Shown piece by piece: positions 20,337 to 29,774 of a DNA stretch of 64,000 nt. Source of the stretch: Oscheius dolichura (Eukaryota > Nematoda > Chromadorea > Rhabditida > Rhabditidae); the NCBI GenBank assembly GCA_932521035.1, contig OW051493.1, forward strand, positions 9,818,001 through 9,882,000. The letters are read 5' to 3'. Under the pieces are notes generated by a model, which was not told the origin of the DNA, did not search any database, and saw only the letters and a program-made list of their open reading frames with translations. Position 1 is the first letter of the stretch; each line of letters opens with the position of its first letter. The position numbers and the translations under genes were made by a program.

Positions 20337-23228
20337 TTATTTCATTCCTAAATGAGCGATTTTCCGTATCGTGGCGGGACCATTCCAGTAGCCTTTGATC
20401 AGTCCGTGCCAATAAAGCCACGGCATGAAGTATCTCTTCATCCAGAAGGCGCTTCGCCTCGGTTTACTCTGGTCAATCGGGAGGGTTTCCATGAGGCCGG
20501 CGGAGTTGAACTCGGCCAGGATGACCTTATTCATACTGACGACCAGGGGGCAGCTACCGTAGCCGTTGTACTGAAAAATTTGGCGATTATTTTGAATGTT
20601 TGCGGGGTAGACAGGGCCTCTGTCTTTTCTGGGCAGGTGCCGGCGGGAATTCCCATTTTAAAGCTGGAAATAGACATCCACTCGCTTCGGAACCCGTATT
20701 GTTAAAATCTCCAGATTTTTTGGACCCTTAGGATACCCAAATTAGTCTAAAAACGATCGATTTTAAAAGAGAAATCGCCCTATCAAGGTTATAGTCGCCT
20801 CAGGACCAATAATTGGATTTCCAGCTCATTTTTGGCTCGTTTAAAGGGCTTTTTCAGTTACTACAGGGTTCTGTAACGGATCCTGAAGGGAGTGCAACCC
20901 CTTTTGGTACAATCGCCTCGGGACCTGGTTCACCAAATCCATCACAATCCAACTCACCTCAGCAGTCGGTTTCCCGCCCTCCATCACGGCTGCCAGATTC
21001 TTTTCCACCGTTTTCAGGTGGCTAGAAACGGCGGCAGCTGTCTTGGCATTCGGCGAATTGGCACAGTCTCCTACACCGAAAATATTCGGGAACGCCTTGC
21101 TCTGCAGAGTTTTTGGATCCACGTTAACGTAGCCGGCGGCATCCGCCAGGGGCTGGCAGTCCAGAAGGGGCTCTATAGGATAGCAGGGCGGTCCCACGTG
21201 GAGGAAGGAGTACTGCAACCCATTATTTTGGCCCTAAAGGGAAGATATTTACCTCAGTTTCCCATGTCTCCCCGGTTGGCTTGCTCTGCTCATTGAGAAC
21301 TTCAAATTTGGCTATCTTCTTTTCGCCGTCGACTTCGAAGAGATTACTCCTGGTTCGGACGTCTATATTCTTGGCGTCGGCCACTTTTTCCAATTCGATA
21401 CGGTATTTATCTATTCCGAAGAGCTGAAACATTTAATTAGGGTCGTATAAGATCCAGAAAATGGTGAAGAGGTTCCGAAACGATCCTTGGAAGGGCTCGT
21501 TTTTCCATCCCCTCGGTAGCTAGAGAAAAGATGTGCTTTTTTTCCAGATGGTCAGACAAGAAAATTAGTTCAGTTAGGCCATTCTAGGACAGTTTTGAGC
21601 GCTCTTTCGAATGGTCTAGGTCTCAAAGCGGAAAACTCAAATGCATAATCTGGAGGGGGCGTTATGTGGTACAGGTCAGTACGGCGCATTTTCGGGGAGG
21701 CGCGCCAGCTTTGCGCTTTTTCGGTGCAATAATCCCTCTCTACTAATTACAGTATGCCAAATATTATAGAGCTCATTCACCGAATAAACGCAAAGCTGGC
21801 AGGATTCCCCCTGAATTTGCGCTTTGCTTGCCTGAACACAGTGGAAGAATTTGGTGAACTTTTAGCGCTTTTGGCGCGCTTCCGATTGTATCCTTACTTA
21901 CCTTCGCCAGGGTGGTAGCATAGATAATTGTAGCCTTCTCCCGTTTCCCATCCCTTCTCAATATTTCATCTGCCAAATAGGCGGCTTTTTGAAGTGCTCC
22001 CGGGCATTTAATAGGCGTATTTGGGAAGGTAAACAGGGCTACTCCTGACTAAAATCGGTCATTTTTCTATATAATAATCCCAGAAAAACCTGGAAGTTCT
22101 TCAATTCCTCGTATGTCTTCTCCACGTACATAGGAGAATAATTTGTAGACACTCCGGGGCGTTTTATAGCCTCTGACAGTCCTTTAATCTGAAAAATTCG
22201 GTATTCTACAGTATCCAGGGAAAGAAAGGACCCACCTTATCAAATCTTGGATGGATTCCCGTCGCGATGACCATATAATTGTAGGAAATTTCTTCTCCGC
22301 TCTCCAGGATCACTTTATTTTCTTCGGGGGTAAATTTCCTCACGGCAGATTGAAGCCAAGTGGAATTTGGGTGGATTAGGTCCTTTTCCTCCGCTGTATT
22401 CTGAGCCAGGGTCATCAAACCCCCGCCGACGAGGGTGAACCCCGGTTGGTAGTAGTGTTTCTGGAAAAAAGATCTTATAGTCCGTTTCTAACGGAAACCA
22501 TTCTTCGCTTCGGGACCAAATAGCATTTTGGGGTTAAATTTCCCTAATTTCCCTCATTTTTCGTTAGAACCAGATTGTTTAAAGAGTCTATACTCTTTGC
22601 CGCTCACTTTTTCCAGTTTTTGAGGTTCATAACATTCATTTCGGAACCCAAAAGGCGGGAAACGTGTTCTGCGGGAGAATTGAAGTCCCACCCCGATTTC
22701 CACTGTTAGTCGCCCCCAGTTTCCATTTTCCGGGCTACTGAATCGAGATTTTGGATTCTTTTCAGTTTTAGGGGTACAATAACGTTCTGAGAATCCAGTC
22801 TGGACCTTTGACACGTCGATTAGACCTCTAAAACCAAATTAAACCGAAAATTTTTCCCAAAATGACCCAAAAATGGGCAAAATCTCGGAAAATTAGGAGG
22901 AAGGGCAAAATTTCCCCCGACCTTTGGTCTTTCTCCGGTTGTAAAGTGGATCCCCTGCTGGTTACCAAGCTGGATTTTCGCCTTTCCCCTTGGGTTTTTG
23001 TCTTTTTTGAATAGATAGGGCAAAAAATGAAGATTAACCGCAAAAGGAAGGGGAAAAGAGCCGTTTTCCTACCTTGTGCGGTTCAACGACAGCGATTGCT
23101 CCTTTTGGTAACTTCCTAGCAAATTTGTGACTGATTCCCAGTCCTCCAGCTCCTCCACCAACAACCAGGAGCTTATAATGCTGCCCTGACACAAAAATAG
23201 AGACGAGAGCATGGTCAAAACTTGCCAC
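20337..23228 (-). CDS. sqrd-1: Sulfide:quinone oxidoreductase, mitochondrial
   Basis: FAD-dependent enzyme that oxidises hydrogen sulfide and passes electrons to ubiquinone on the inner mitochondrial membrane. Exons, descending: an exon ending at 23073, 22460-22236, 22188-22090, 22048-21902, 21423-21253, 21212-20958, 20570-20337, with closed phases throughout. Motifs: N-terminal FAD fold LLVVGGGAGGLGISHKF, HYYQPGFTLVGGG, YMVIATGIHPRFDK, FTFPNTPIKCPGALQKAAY, FGVGDCANSPNAKTAAAV and C-terminal YWHGLIKGYWNGPA. Both redox cysteines of the animal enzyme are present, in PIKCPG and in YNGYGSCPLV. The last exon ends HLGMK. The N-terminal exon with start and mitochondrial presequence is not identified; an acceptor (TTTGTGTCAG) opens the first certain exon near 23193. 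A family A copy is in an intron at 21676-21840. Confidence 0.93.
21676..21840. repeat. Family A inverted repeat
   Basis: GGTCAGTACGGCGCATTTTC, then GCCAGCTTTGCGCTTTTTCG, TACTAATTACAGTATGCC and the reverse arm. It lies in an intron of the sulfide:quinone oxidoreductase gene. Confidence 0.7.
22478..22500 (+). repeat. Family D arm, solitary
   Basis: TAGTCCGTTTCTAACGGAAA resembles one terminal arm of family D; no partner is seen. Confidence 0.4.
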
Positions 23229-23853
23229 AGAGTGAGATGGACACCCGCATCTCGGCCAAGAAGAGGGGGGAGACAGCTGCTATCACGGAGGCGACTCGAC
23301 GGCTCGAAAGTTTTTGGTCGACCCCCGAAAGTGATAAAAGTCACGTAGACAAACAGTCGGATGACGGCAAAACTGGGGGAAAATGTACGTGAGAAAATGG
23401 AAAATAGGGGAAAGTGACGCGAAATTGGAGGAGAAGGAAGTGAATCGCGTCGGGTAGACAGTTTTTAGAGGTCGGGGACTGCCGAGGGGATGATTTTTTC
23501 AGGATTTTTTTTCTATTTTCAGGGGTTAGCACGATCTAGACCTCATCTTCTTGCCCTATAAAGGTTTCCACGGCTTATATTTTGGTATAAATGGAGCTAA
23601 TCCATGTCCTGATTTGATTTCAGGGGTCATCCCGCCCTGACATCACAAGAAAAGCTCTTGAGGGCCCAAAGAAGACTTTAAATAAGAAATGAATAAAAAC
23701 AGAACTTGGTCCTGCGAGGCTATATTGTAAGAAACTCACGGAGAATTGGGGGCTTGGGGCTGAATCAGGTTTAAAACGAGTCAGAGGGTCTAGTCAAGCA
23801 AAGTGAGGAATTTTTCGATCCAGGAGTTCTACTTTCTTGTTTCGGCAGGTCTA

Positions 23854-24112
23854 TCATATACCACTGAAAAGAGCTTGTCGAGATCTACAAGTCGCTGCTT
23901 TTATCTCCGCCAGAAGGAATTTCTGGCACCTATTTTGGTTTGAAATAGGCCATGGGTCAAATTTACAGGTAGTCATAATTGAGGAATCTCTTCCCGGGCT
24001 TGATGAAGGCGCCACGGGCCACAACCTCTCCTAGAATGGGCACACGATAGCTCATTCGATAGAGCTCGTCAAGCTGGTCAAGCAACTCCAGGTCTTGTTG
24101 CCGGAGCTCTTC
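23854..24112 (-). CDS. C-terminal exons of unrecognised protein
   Basis: Two exons, 24112-23967 and 23929-23854, have proper borders (acceptor GCATAG, donor GTAAAT, acceptor AAATAG) and joining phases. They encode EELRQQDLELLDQLDELYRM, then SYRVPILGEVVARGAFIKPG, and end in LAEIKAATCRSRQALFSGI. The sequence is not low complexity and looks coding, with a heptad-like acidic start. I do not recognise the family. Earlier exons should lie upstream between 24113 and 24500, where an open stretch with KYHQLLSKKHRLKREIM is a candidate, but no clean join was found. It could also be a gene remnant. Confidence 0.4.
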
Positions 24113-24223
24113 CTATGCACCACAACCAGGGCGATAAAAAGAAATGAAAGATTTGAATTTTCAAAATTTCTTCTCCGGGATCTTCGAGAGGAGAAATTTT
24201 TTTTGGAGGCTTGGCTATGGTCT

Positions 24224-24325
24224 ATTTGAGCTGAGTTTTGTGTTTTTCCCAGTAAATCGACCCTGATGAAGAATATCTGATAAAGAAATCCATATAAATA
24301 GAAACTGAATTTTCAGTCCATGGTG
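24224..24325 (-). repeat. Family E repeat
   Basis: Related to 7930-8030 and 30650-30745; minus-strand peptide WISLSDILHQGRFTGK. Confidence 0.5.
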
Positions 24326-24495
24326 ATCTACCAGACTTGAAGCCATCTCCCCTTTTACAAGTGAAGGAAGGTTTTCTTTCATGATCTCCCTTTTTAATCT
24401 ATGTTTTTTAGATAAAAGCTGATGGTATTTGATGCGTACGCGTCTTCCTGCCCCCGAAGCACCGCTTTCCGTGTTCGCGTTGCTTATGGCTGCCC

Positions 24496-24503
24496 TATAT
24501 AAG
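24496..24503. promoter_or_regulatory. TATA box of SKP1 gene
   Basis: TATATAAG 61 bases before the SKP1 ATG. CCTATATAAGG is nearly palindromic, so it also reads as a TATA element toward the minus strand. Confidence 0.55.
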
Positions 24504-24556
24504 GCCGGCTCTCCCGCTTTCCCATCACACTCGTCTCCTGCTCTCCCCAGCTCAAG

Positions 24557-25117
24557 ATGTCCACCGAAACCGCTGCTAAGAAGATGATGCAATTCACCCT
24601 GAAGGCCAACGACGGCGAGACGATTACCGTCTCCGAAGATGTCGCCTTCCAGTCGAATCTGCTCAAGAAGATGGCCTCGGATCTGGGAATCTCCTCTTCT
24701 GAAGACGCGATGCTCTCGGAGGCTCTTCCCGTCTCAAATGTCGATGGCTGGGCTTTGAAGAAGATTATCGACTGGTGTGAGGCTCATCGCGGCGAGACCT
24801 ACAAGCCGAAGGAGGAACACGAAGACCCCCGGATCACGCTGACCCAAGAAGACAAGGATTACATGGAAGTCACGTCGGAGCAGCTCTATGCCATGCTTAT
24901 GGTTCGTCGTTTTCTCTTATTTCCATTAAGTAGACACTTTCAGGGGGCCAACTACTTGGATATTCCCGGACTCGTTGACATCATCACCCAGAAGATTGCC
25001 GACATGGTCATCGGGAAGTCGGTCGAAGAGATTCGGAAGATCTACGGGCTTGAGAACGACTTCACCCCCGAAGAAGAGGAAGAACTCAAGAAACGCTTCG
25101 AATGGGTCGAAGCATAA
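24557..25117 (+). CDS. skr-1: SKP1-related SCF ubiquitin-ligase adaptor
   Basis: SKP1 links CUL1 to F-box proteins in SCF E3 ligases. Two exons, 24557-24901 and 24944-25117, give 172 residues. The BTB/POZ-like N-terminal half (QFTLKANDGETITVSEDVAF, then IIDWCEAHRGE) and the C-terminal F-box-binding half (ANYLDIPGLVDIITQKIADM, EEIRKIYGLENDFTPEEEEE) follow family order; the end WVEA stands for the usual WCEE(K). The last intron of 42 bases is a multiple of three and open, so its retention would insert 14 residues before GANYLDI. Codon use is GC-rich, fitting high expression. A TATA box lies upstream and AATAAATA at about 25161. The symbol denotes the family; nematodes usually carry many skr paralogues. 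Confidence 0.93.
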   Translation: MSTETAAKKMMQFTLKANDGETITVSEDVAFQSNLLKKMASDLGISSSEDAMLSEALPVSNVDGWALKKIIDWCEAHRGETYKPKEEHEDPRITLTQEDKDYMEVTSEQLYAMLMVRRFLLFPLSRHFQGANYLDIPGLVDIITQKIADMVIGKSVEEIRKIYGLENDFTPEEEEELKKRFEWVEA

Positions 25118-25160
25118 ACTCTTTTCTCTCATTTGTCTTTATTTTATAATCATCTCTAGT

Positions 25161-25166
25161 CAATAA
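25161..25166 (+). terminator. Poly(A) signal of SKP1 gene
   Basis: AATAAA about 45 bases after the SKP1 stop codon. Confidence 0.55.
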
Positions 25167-25249
25167 ATATGTACAACCAATATTTTGCTCTATTTCTGAC
25201 ACCATAAATGGGCAAAAACGCCCAATTCGGACCCCGAATTTTGGAGGCA

Positions 25250-25605
25250 GGCGAGGACGGGCGTTTGTGCTTGTAACTCGGTTATTTTTCGGTCATTTTT
25301 GGAGATTCAAAAACCAGCTTGTAGATCTTTTCAAGACGAACCAAACGCACTAAAAAGGAGCTCACAGCCTCCAAGATAAAATCCTGTAGCATCAGAAACT
25401 TTGACTTGATGCTCTGGTTGCATTACATAGCAGCCTTCCGTCAACATTTGCGGGGCTAGCGATTTTTTTCGGGGCTTTTGAGCTAACGCTTGGGTTGTTA
25501 GATTCGTCTTGAAAAGCTCTACAAGCTGGCTTTTGAATCTCCGACAACGATAGAGAAATAACCGAGTTACAGGTACAAACTCTCGAAACGGGCGCGCCCA
25601 TGTAT
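25250..25605. repeat. Fold-back element with long arms
   Basis: The left arm (25273-25347: GTAACTCGGTTATTT, GGAGATTCAAAA, CCAGCTTGTAGA, TCAAGACGAA) is matched in reverse complement by the right arm (25503-25576: TTCGTCTTGAAAAG, CTACAAGCTGG, TTTTGAATCTCC, AAATAACCGAGTTAC). It lies between the converging SKP1 and CaaX genes. It is unlike families A-D and is the only copy in the window. Confidence 0.75.
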
Positions 25606-25713
25606 GACTGACACTTGTGAGCTTCAATCTGCCCATGAAATAGTTGTTCCAGATTTTATTTTTCCAGATTTATTTTACGGTTTATCTCTATAGAGTGTTC
25701 TGTCTGTTTTGTT

Positions 25714-26397
25714 TTAGGCGATGACACAGCAGCAGCTGTTCTTCTTCCTGGCCGGTGGCTTGGCAGCCGGCCGGCGGATCTTGCCCATGGCGCGGTCACT
25801 CTCCGTGGTGAGGGTCGTCCTCGTCGGCGTCTGGACGACGGCAACCTTGCTGACCACCCTGGCCGGCCGCTCTCGCATCCTCCTGGCTCCGCCTCCTCTT
25901 CCGCCCCCTCCTCCGCCTCCTCCGCCCTCCTTGCTCACAATCGGCTCGGCGCTCTTCTCCGTTTTATCCCGGCTGGTCGTGAGCTTCTCCCCTGCCGGTG
26001 TCTTTATCTCGGAGGTGGCCGACGGCTTCGCCGTCTTCTGGTCGGTCTTTTCCGGGCCGTCGCTGACCTTGGCCGTATCCATGCCGGGAGCCGTCATCTC
26101 CTCCTTGGCCACGCTGGCCGCCATCGTCTTCTTCACGGACTTTTCCTTCTTCGCCGATTTTTCCTTCTTCTCTCCACCACCACCTCCTCCTCCTCCTCCT
26201 CCTCCTCCTCCTCCCGGCAGCGGCACATCGTCGTCATGGGCACTGGGCAGGTCCAAATCGATATCCTTGAAATCATCCGATTGCTGGGGAATATCATCGT
26301 AGCCGGGAAGTTTCTCGATACGGCCGGCATGTCGCTGTACCAACTTCTCAATTGGGATGTTGTCGTCCGCCATCTGGCAGCAGCAGCTGCTCAACAA
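25714..26397 (-). CDS. Low-complexity protein with CaaX box
   Basis: A single open exon of 227 codons on the minus strand (start MLSSCCCQM; the second Met in MADDNIPIEKLVQRH is also possible). No globular family is recognised. The N-terminal third is acidic (DDFKDIDLDLPSAHDDD) with a run of 14 Gly. The middle is Lys/Glu/Thr/Ala-rich with KEKSAKKEKSVKK, then a second Gly run and an Arg-rich part. The C-terminus is KPPARKKNSCCCVIA: a basic patch, two extra cysteines and CVIA, a good CaaX prenylation motif, as in small GTPases and other membrane-tethered proteins. This predicts a lipid-anchored, mostly disordered protein. The plus-strand frame is also open because of the repeats, but it has no such logic. 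Confidence 0.65.
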   Translation of the reverse strand: MLSSCCCQMADDNIPIEKLVQRHAGRIEKLPGYDDIPQQSDDFKDIDLDLPSAHDDDVPLPGGGGGGGGGGGGGGEKKEKSAKKEKSVKKTMAASVAKEEMTAPGMDTAKVSDGPEKTDQKTAKPSATSEIKTPAGEKLTTSRDKTEKSAEPIVSKEGGGGGGGGGRGGGARRMRERPARVVSKVAVVQTPTRTTLTTESDRAMGKIRRPAAKPPARKKNSCCCVIA

Positions 26398-26520
26398 GGA
26401 AACAACTTGTGTAGAATGGTCGCTGGGATCTTTACAGACTTTGCTGGATGGGATTAGACCGGTTTAATCCGTTCAACCAGTTACCGTAATCCTCCCCAAG
26501 AAATACTTTATTGTAAATTT

Positions 26521-26993
26521 TTAGCACTCAATTTCTGCGAGGGAGTCTATAAATTCCTGGGAGATATCGTTCCATCTATTCAGCCAGTTACAGCTCCCCG
26601 TTTGAAGCATGGATCCTCTTATCTGACCGGAGAGCAGGTACTCTTCCCCCGGGTAGAGGGTCACTCCACAAGCGGCTGAAGAACTGGCGGTAAAGAGACG
26701 CGACGGCAGGGTCCAGATTATGCTCCCGTTGTCCTATAAGACTATATAACTTCATTAAATTTAAGGGGCAAACCTTGAAAACTTCCAGATGCTCGACATC
26801 GTGAATAATATAGGGAGGATCATACTCACCGGTCAGGATCTTGACGTGGGAGACTAGTGACTCGTTTAGTTAGGAGGAAACTGGACCTACCAAAATCGTA
26901 TCCACAAAATGTTCCGTTTATACTGCCCGGCATACAGGAACAGCTAAAAACAACTGCTGGGGCAAGTACCAAGAAGAAGAAGACGAACAGCAT
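26521..26993 (-). CDS. TIMP-like netrin-domain protein, copy 1 (intact)
   Basis: Exons 26993-26891, 26853-26774 and 26733-26521 close to 131 residues. A signal peptide (MLFVFFFLVLAPAVVFS) is cleaved before CSC, so the mature chain would start with Cys-x-Cys, the wedge by which TIMPs chelate the metalloprotease zinc. Further landmarks: FCGYDFVSHVKIL, VEHLEVFK, AACGVTLYPGEEYLLSG, GSCNWLNRW and a final EIEC. This matches the N-terminal (inhibitory) domain only; the vertebrate C-terminal domain is absent, as in many nematode TIMPs. It is the only copy of the cluster with an undamaged frame, and it lies next to an MMP-like gene. Confidence 0.85.
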
Positions 26994-27025
26994 TGGGGAA
27001 TGGTGGAGAACGATGATACATGGCC

Positions 27026-27032
27026 ATTTATA
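27026..27032 (-). promoter_or_regulatory. TATA box of TIMP copy 1
   Basis: On the minus strand, TTCAGGCTCCTCTATAAATGG, with TATAAAT about 33 bases before the ATG. The same block recurs before copies 2, 3 and 4. Confidence 0.65.
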
Positions 27033-27172
27033 GAGGAGCCTGAATCAGGCAAGAACAGAACCTTTGTCTCTTCTTTGCGTCCTTTCTTTTCTAAAGAAAT
27101 TCATGGTTATTGAGAAATTTGGTGGAAACCAGGCCATGTCAAGGGGAAGACTCGGTCCTCGGTAGTAAAACT

Positions 27173-27360
27173 TTGGGAAGCATCAGATTCGCTTCTCAGT
27201 ATCTTGACGTGGGAGACTGTAGCGATTCGTTCAGTTTTAAGAGGAATCTGAACCTACCAAAATCGGAATGCCTGCAAAATTGATCCTCTACAGTTGTTGA
27301 AGGGCAGAGACAGCCAAAAATGGCGGGAACAAGTGCCATGAAGAAGACGACGAACAGCAT
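27173..27360 (-). pseudogene. TIMP-like copy 2, truncated
   Basis: The first exon (27360-27258) is intact: a signal peptide, then GCLCPSTTVEDQFCRHSDF. The second exon starts normally (27216, VSHVKIL) but loses similarity after about ten residues and no third exon follows; copy 1 begins downstream. The mature N-terminus would be Cys-Leu-Cys. The promoter is shared with copy 1. Confidence 0.7.
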
Positions 27361-27393
27361 CGGGGAATGGTTAGAGAGCCGTGATACATGGCC

Positions 27394-27400
27394 ATTTATA
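27394..27400 (-). promoter_or_regulatory. TATA box of TIMP copy 2
   Basis: TATAAAT in the conserved GGCTCCTCTATAAATGG block. Confidence 0.6.
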
Positions 27401-27815
27401 GAGGAGCCTGAATCAGGAATGAAAAGGATTCCTTTGTCTCTTCTTGGCCTTCTTTCAATTCTAAAATAATGCTTCTGTTTTTAGACATTTGATGGAAAAG
27501 AGACCGCCTATAGAGCCCTCTGCAAAGTCACGCTGTCTTGTAGGAGTCTCCCACCGTTTCTGTCTCTCACGGGCTTACGCTGCCTGGAATCATCCATTTC
27601 GATGCGTGCAAGACAATTGTGACACAATGACATCGGAAAAGTACAATATTTATACGAGGCAAGAGGATAAAAGTGATACTAAATACATTCATACGTTTCT
27701 TGTGTTTTATGTGTCTGTTTTCCATCAAATTTCCGAAAAAGGCAGCATTTCTTTGCAATGGAAAGGAGGGGAAGAAGAGACAAAGGCTCCCTTTCTTGCC
27801 TAATTCAGGCTCCTC

Positions 27816-27822
27816 TATAAAT
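27816..27822 (+). promoter_or_regulatory. TATA box of TIMP copy 3
   Basis: TATAAAT in TTCAGGCTCCTCTATAAAT on the plus strand, about 40 bases before the ATG. The stretch 27401-27800 between copies 2 and 3 shows no gene and is the divergent promoter region of the cluster. Confidence 0.6.
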
Positions 27823-27855
27823 AGCTATATGCCGCCGCTCTCCAGACATTCCCCA

Positions 27856-28320
27856 ATGTTTTTGATCTTCGTCATCTTTGCGCTTCTTCCAGCATCTGTT
27901 TTTGGCTGTTCCTGTATGCCAACCTCTGATGAGAATCATTTCTGTAGATATTCCGATTTTGGTAGGTTTTTTTTATTCTTCTCCCAACTAAACGAGCGTT
28001 TCTTCAGTTTCCCACGCCAAGATACTGTCCCGCACAGTTAATTCCACTAATGTCATTTACTATGTGGAACATCTCCAAGTATTCAAGGTCTGTACCTTTT
28101 CACACTTCCAGCCGGTTCACACTTTCACACCCGGACAACAAGCTGCTGTCTACCCGAATTATCAGCCCATCTGAACAGTAGACTATCCATAGAACTCGGG
28201 AAGGAGTACCTCCTTAGCGGGCGGTTCGTTGGATCACAACCCTATATGGGAGGATGTGACTGGAGGAGAGAGTGGCAGGACCTTTCCAGGGAATTCATCT
28301 ACACCCTCACCAAAATTTGA
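27856..28320 (+). pseudogene. TIMP-like copy 3, frame damaged
   Basis: The first exon (27856-27961) and second exon (28008-28087) are intact: signal peptide, CSCMPTSDENHFCRYSDF, VSHAKIL, VEHLQVFK. In the third exon the aligned parts STRIISPSE and SRLSIELGKEYLLSGRF lie in different frames, so a one-base shift separates them. The end reads LTKI and then TGA, with a Cys codon and TAA directly after it, so the conserved last Cys is lost by a stop one codon early. A sequence error could explain one of these, hardly both. Confidence 0.7.
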
Positions 28321-28624
28321 TGTTAATCTGACAATAAAATGTTTCTTACTGCTCTCAAAAGCTATCGAAGACAGACTAAAAGGTCGAGGAACAGACCCGA
28401 GCCTGGTTATAGACCAGGGTCAACCCTAACGAGTCGGGAGTCTAAAAAGGCGAGCCAAGCCGGATTGCCCCGATAATTCTTGAGCACAGCGGCTTGCCCA
28501 AGCCTGAGACCCGACTTTACCTTTAGCCATCTTTTTTCCCACTTGAAATGGACTATAGTCTGGGAGAGGGTTTTTTGGCTGCTGCTTGTCAGCCGTTGCA
28601 AACGTTGCTAGCCTTTGCAGAGCC

Positions 28625-28631
28625 TATAAAT
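28625..28631 (+). promoter_or_regulatory. TATA box of MMP-like gene
   Basis: TATAAAT 35 bases before the ATG, again implying a very short leader. It is not in the TIMP promoter block. Confidence 0.55.
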
Positions 28632-28659
28632 CCCACTCCAATCCCGCTGACCAGCCACA

Positions 28660-29579
28660 ATGCTTTCCTACATCAATGTTCTACCTTTCGCTGCCATTTT
28701 CGGGGCAGTTATCTCTTCTCATTCTCCGTTCCAAGGTATTCTTTACAGAGATAAGCTCTAAATGAACATAGAAGTAGAAAGAGAAGGTGGCGAGTGTGTC
28801 AATGAAGGCGGGCCGCTCTATAAGTGGGATAATAGCCAATTGTACTATTCTCTCCTAAACGGGCATCCCAACCTGACCCTAGACTCAATAAAGTTTGCAT
28901 TAATACAGTTATTAAGAAATAAAATATTCAGACTTGCACTGCGGGATGCGTTCACCACGTGGAGTCAACTTGTTCCTCTTACCTTCGCCGAAGTAGGGGC
29001 AAACGAGCCGGCGGACATTAAAATCTCCTTCCAAAGTAGTGATCACGGAGACGGATTTCCTTTTTATGGTCGTGGAGACGATATTGCCCATGCTTTTCTT
29101 CTTCGAGGTGGTCCTCAAGATGGAATCATCCATTTCGATGCGGATGAAACATGGTCGACAGAGCCCCTTCATTTTACCCAACAGTTTGTTCTTTTCTGAA
29201 GCTATACCACCTCTGGGTTCGGTCCTCGATAGTCCGATCCCCTGCACCCGTAAAGTCTCGGCAAGACGAAGATATAATGGCGCGACAGTTTGGTAACAGT
29301 TTTGAATACAGATGATCCAACTGCCGAGACTTTACGGGTGCAGGGGATCGGACTATCGAGGACCCAGCCCCTCCTCTTAGGAATCTATTGGTTGATTTTT
29401 ATTCCACCGCTCTTCACGAGATAGGCCATGCATTGGGCCTATATAATACAGCCGATCCTCGGGATATTATGTACTGTGCACTTTGGTATCATTTCGGCTA
29501 TAATGGATATTTGGTACGTCGACAATTCTCGGCCAATGATATCACAAAGATACAATATTTATACGGAGCACATGGTTGA
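28660..29579 (+). CDS. Matrix-metalloproteinase-like protein, altered zinc site
   Basis: Three exons (28660-28735, 28772-29183, 29381-29579) close to 228 residues: signal peptide, a short linker, and an M10A catalytic domain without hemopexin. Landmarks: LYKWDNSQLYYSLLNG, ALRDAFTTWSQLVPLTF, ADIKISF, HAFLLRGGPQDGIIHFDADE and LLVDFYSTALHEIGHALGL, then DIMY as Met-turn. The zinc motif HExxHxxGxxH reads HEIGHALGLYN, so the third His is Asn. A canonical cysteine-switch propeptide (PRCGVPD) is absent; only GGECVNEGG precedes the domain. The second intron carries a perfect 43-bp inverted repeat of family C. Either zinc binding is altered or the protein acts without catalysis. It lies between TIMP copies 3 and 4. 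Confidence 0.87.
29221..29364. repeat. Family C hairpin, 43-bp perfect arms
   Basis: Arms 29221-29263 and 29322-29364 are exact reverse complements (outer end GGTCCTCGATAGTCCGATCC, inner end CGTAAAGTCTCGGCA), with a 58-base loop. It lies in the second intron of the MMP-like gene. The perfect pairing suggests recent insertion or selection on structure. Confidence 0.9.
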
Positions 29580-29734
29580 ATAAATTTATGCATTCCCTGT
29601 TGCTAGGAAGAAAGGCGCATTCCCCTTGGTTTGGTCTATTTTCTATTAAATTTCTGAAAAGACATGCATTTTTTTGAAAATGAAAGGAGGCGATGAAGAC
29701 AGAGGATCCTATTGTTGCCTGATTCAGGCTCCTC

Positions 29735-29741
29735 TATAAAT
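29735..29741 (+). promoter_or_regulatory. TATA box of TIMP copy 4
   Basis: TATAAAT in the conserved GATTCAGGCTCCTCTATAAA block, 40 bases before the ATG. Confidence 0.6.
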
Positions 29742-29774
29742 GGTCGTGTATCACCGCTCTCCAACCATTCCCCG

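Noticed and set aside
25721..26302. 193-codon plus-strand frame opposite the CaaX protein
   Set aside because: It arises from the same simple repeats (poly-Pro opposite poly-Gly) and lacks any logical ends; the minus strand has a CaaX terminus and basic patch.
28917..28940. Possible 24-base intron in the MMP second exon (GTTATTAAG to ATTCAG)
   Set aside because: Too short for any nematode intron and the frame is open without it; kept as coding.
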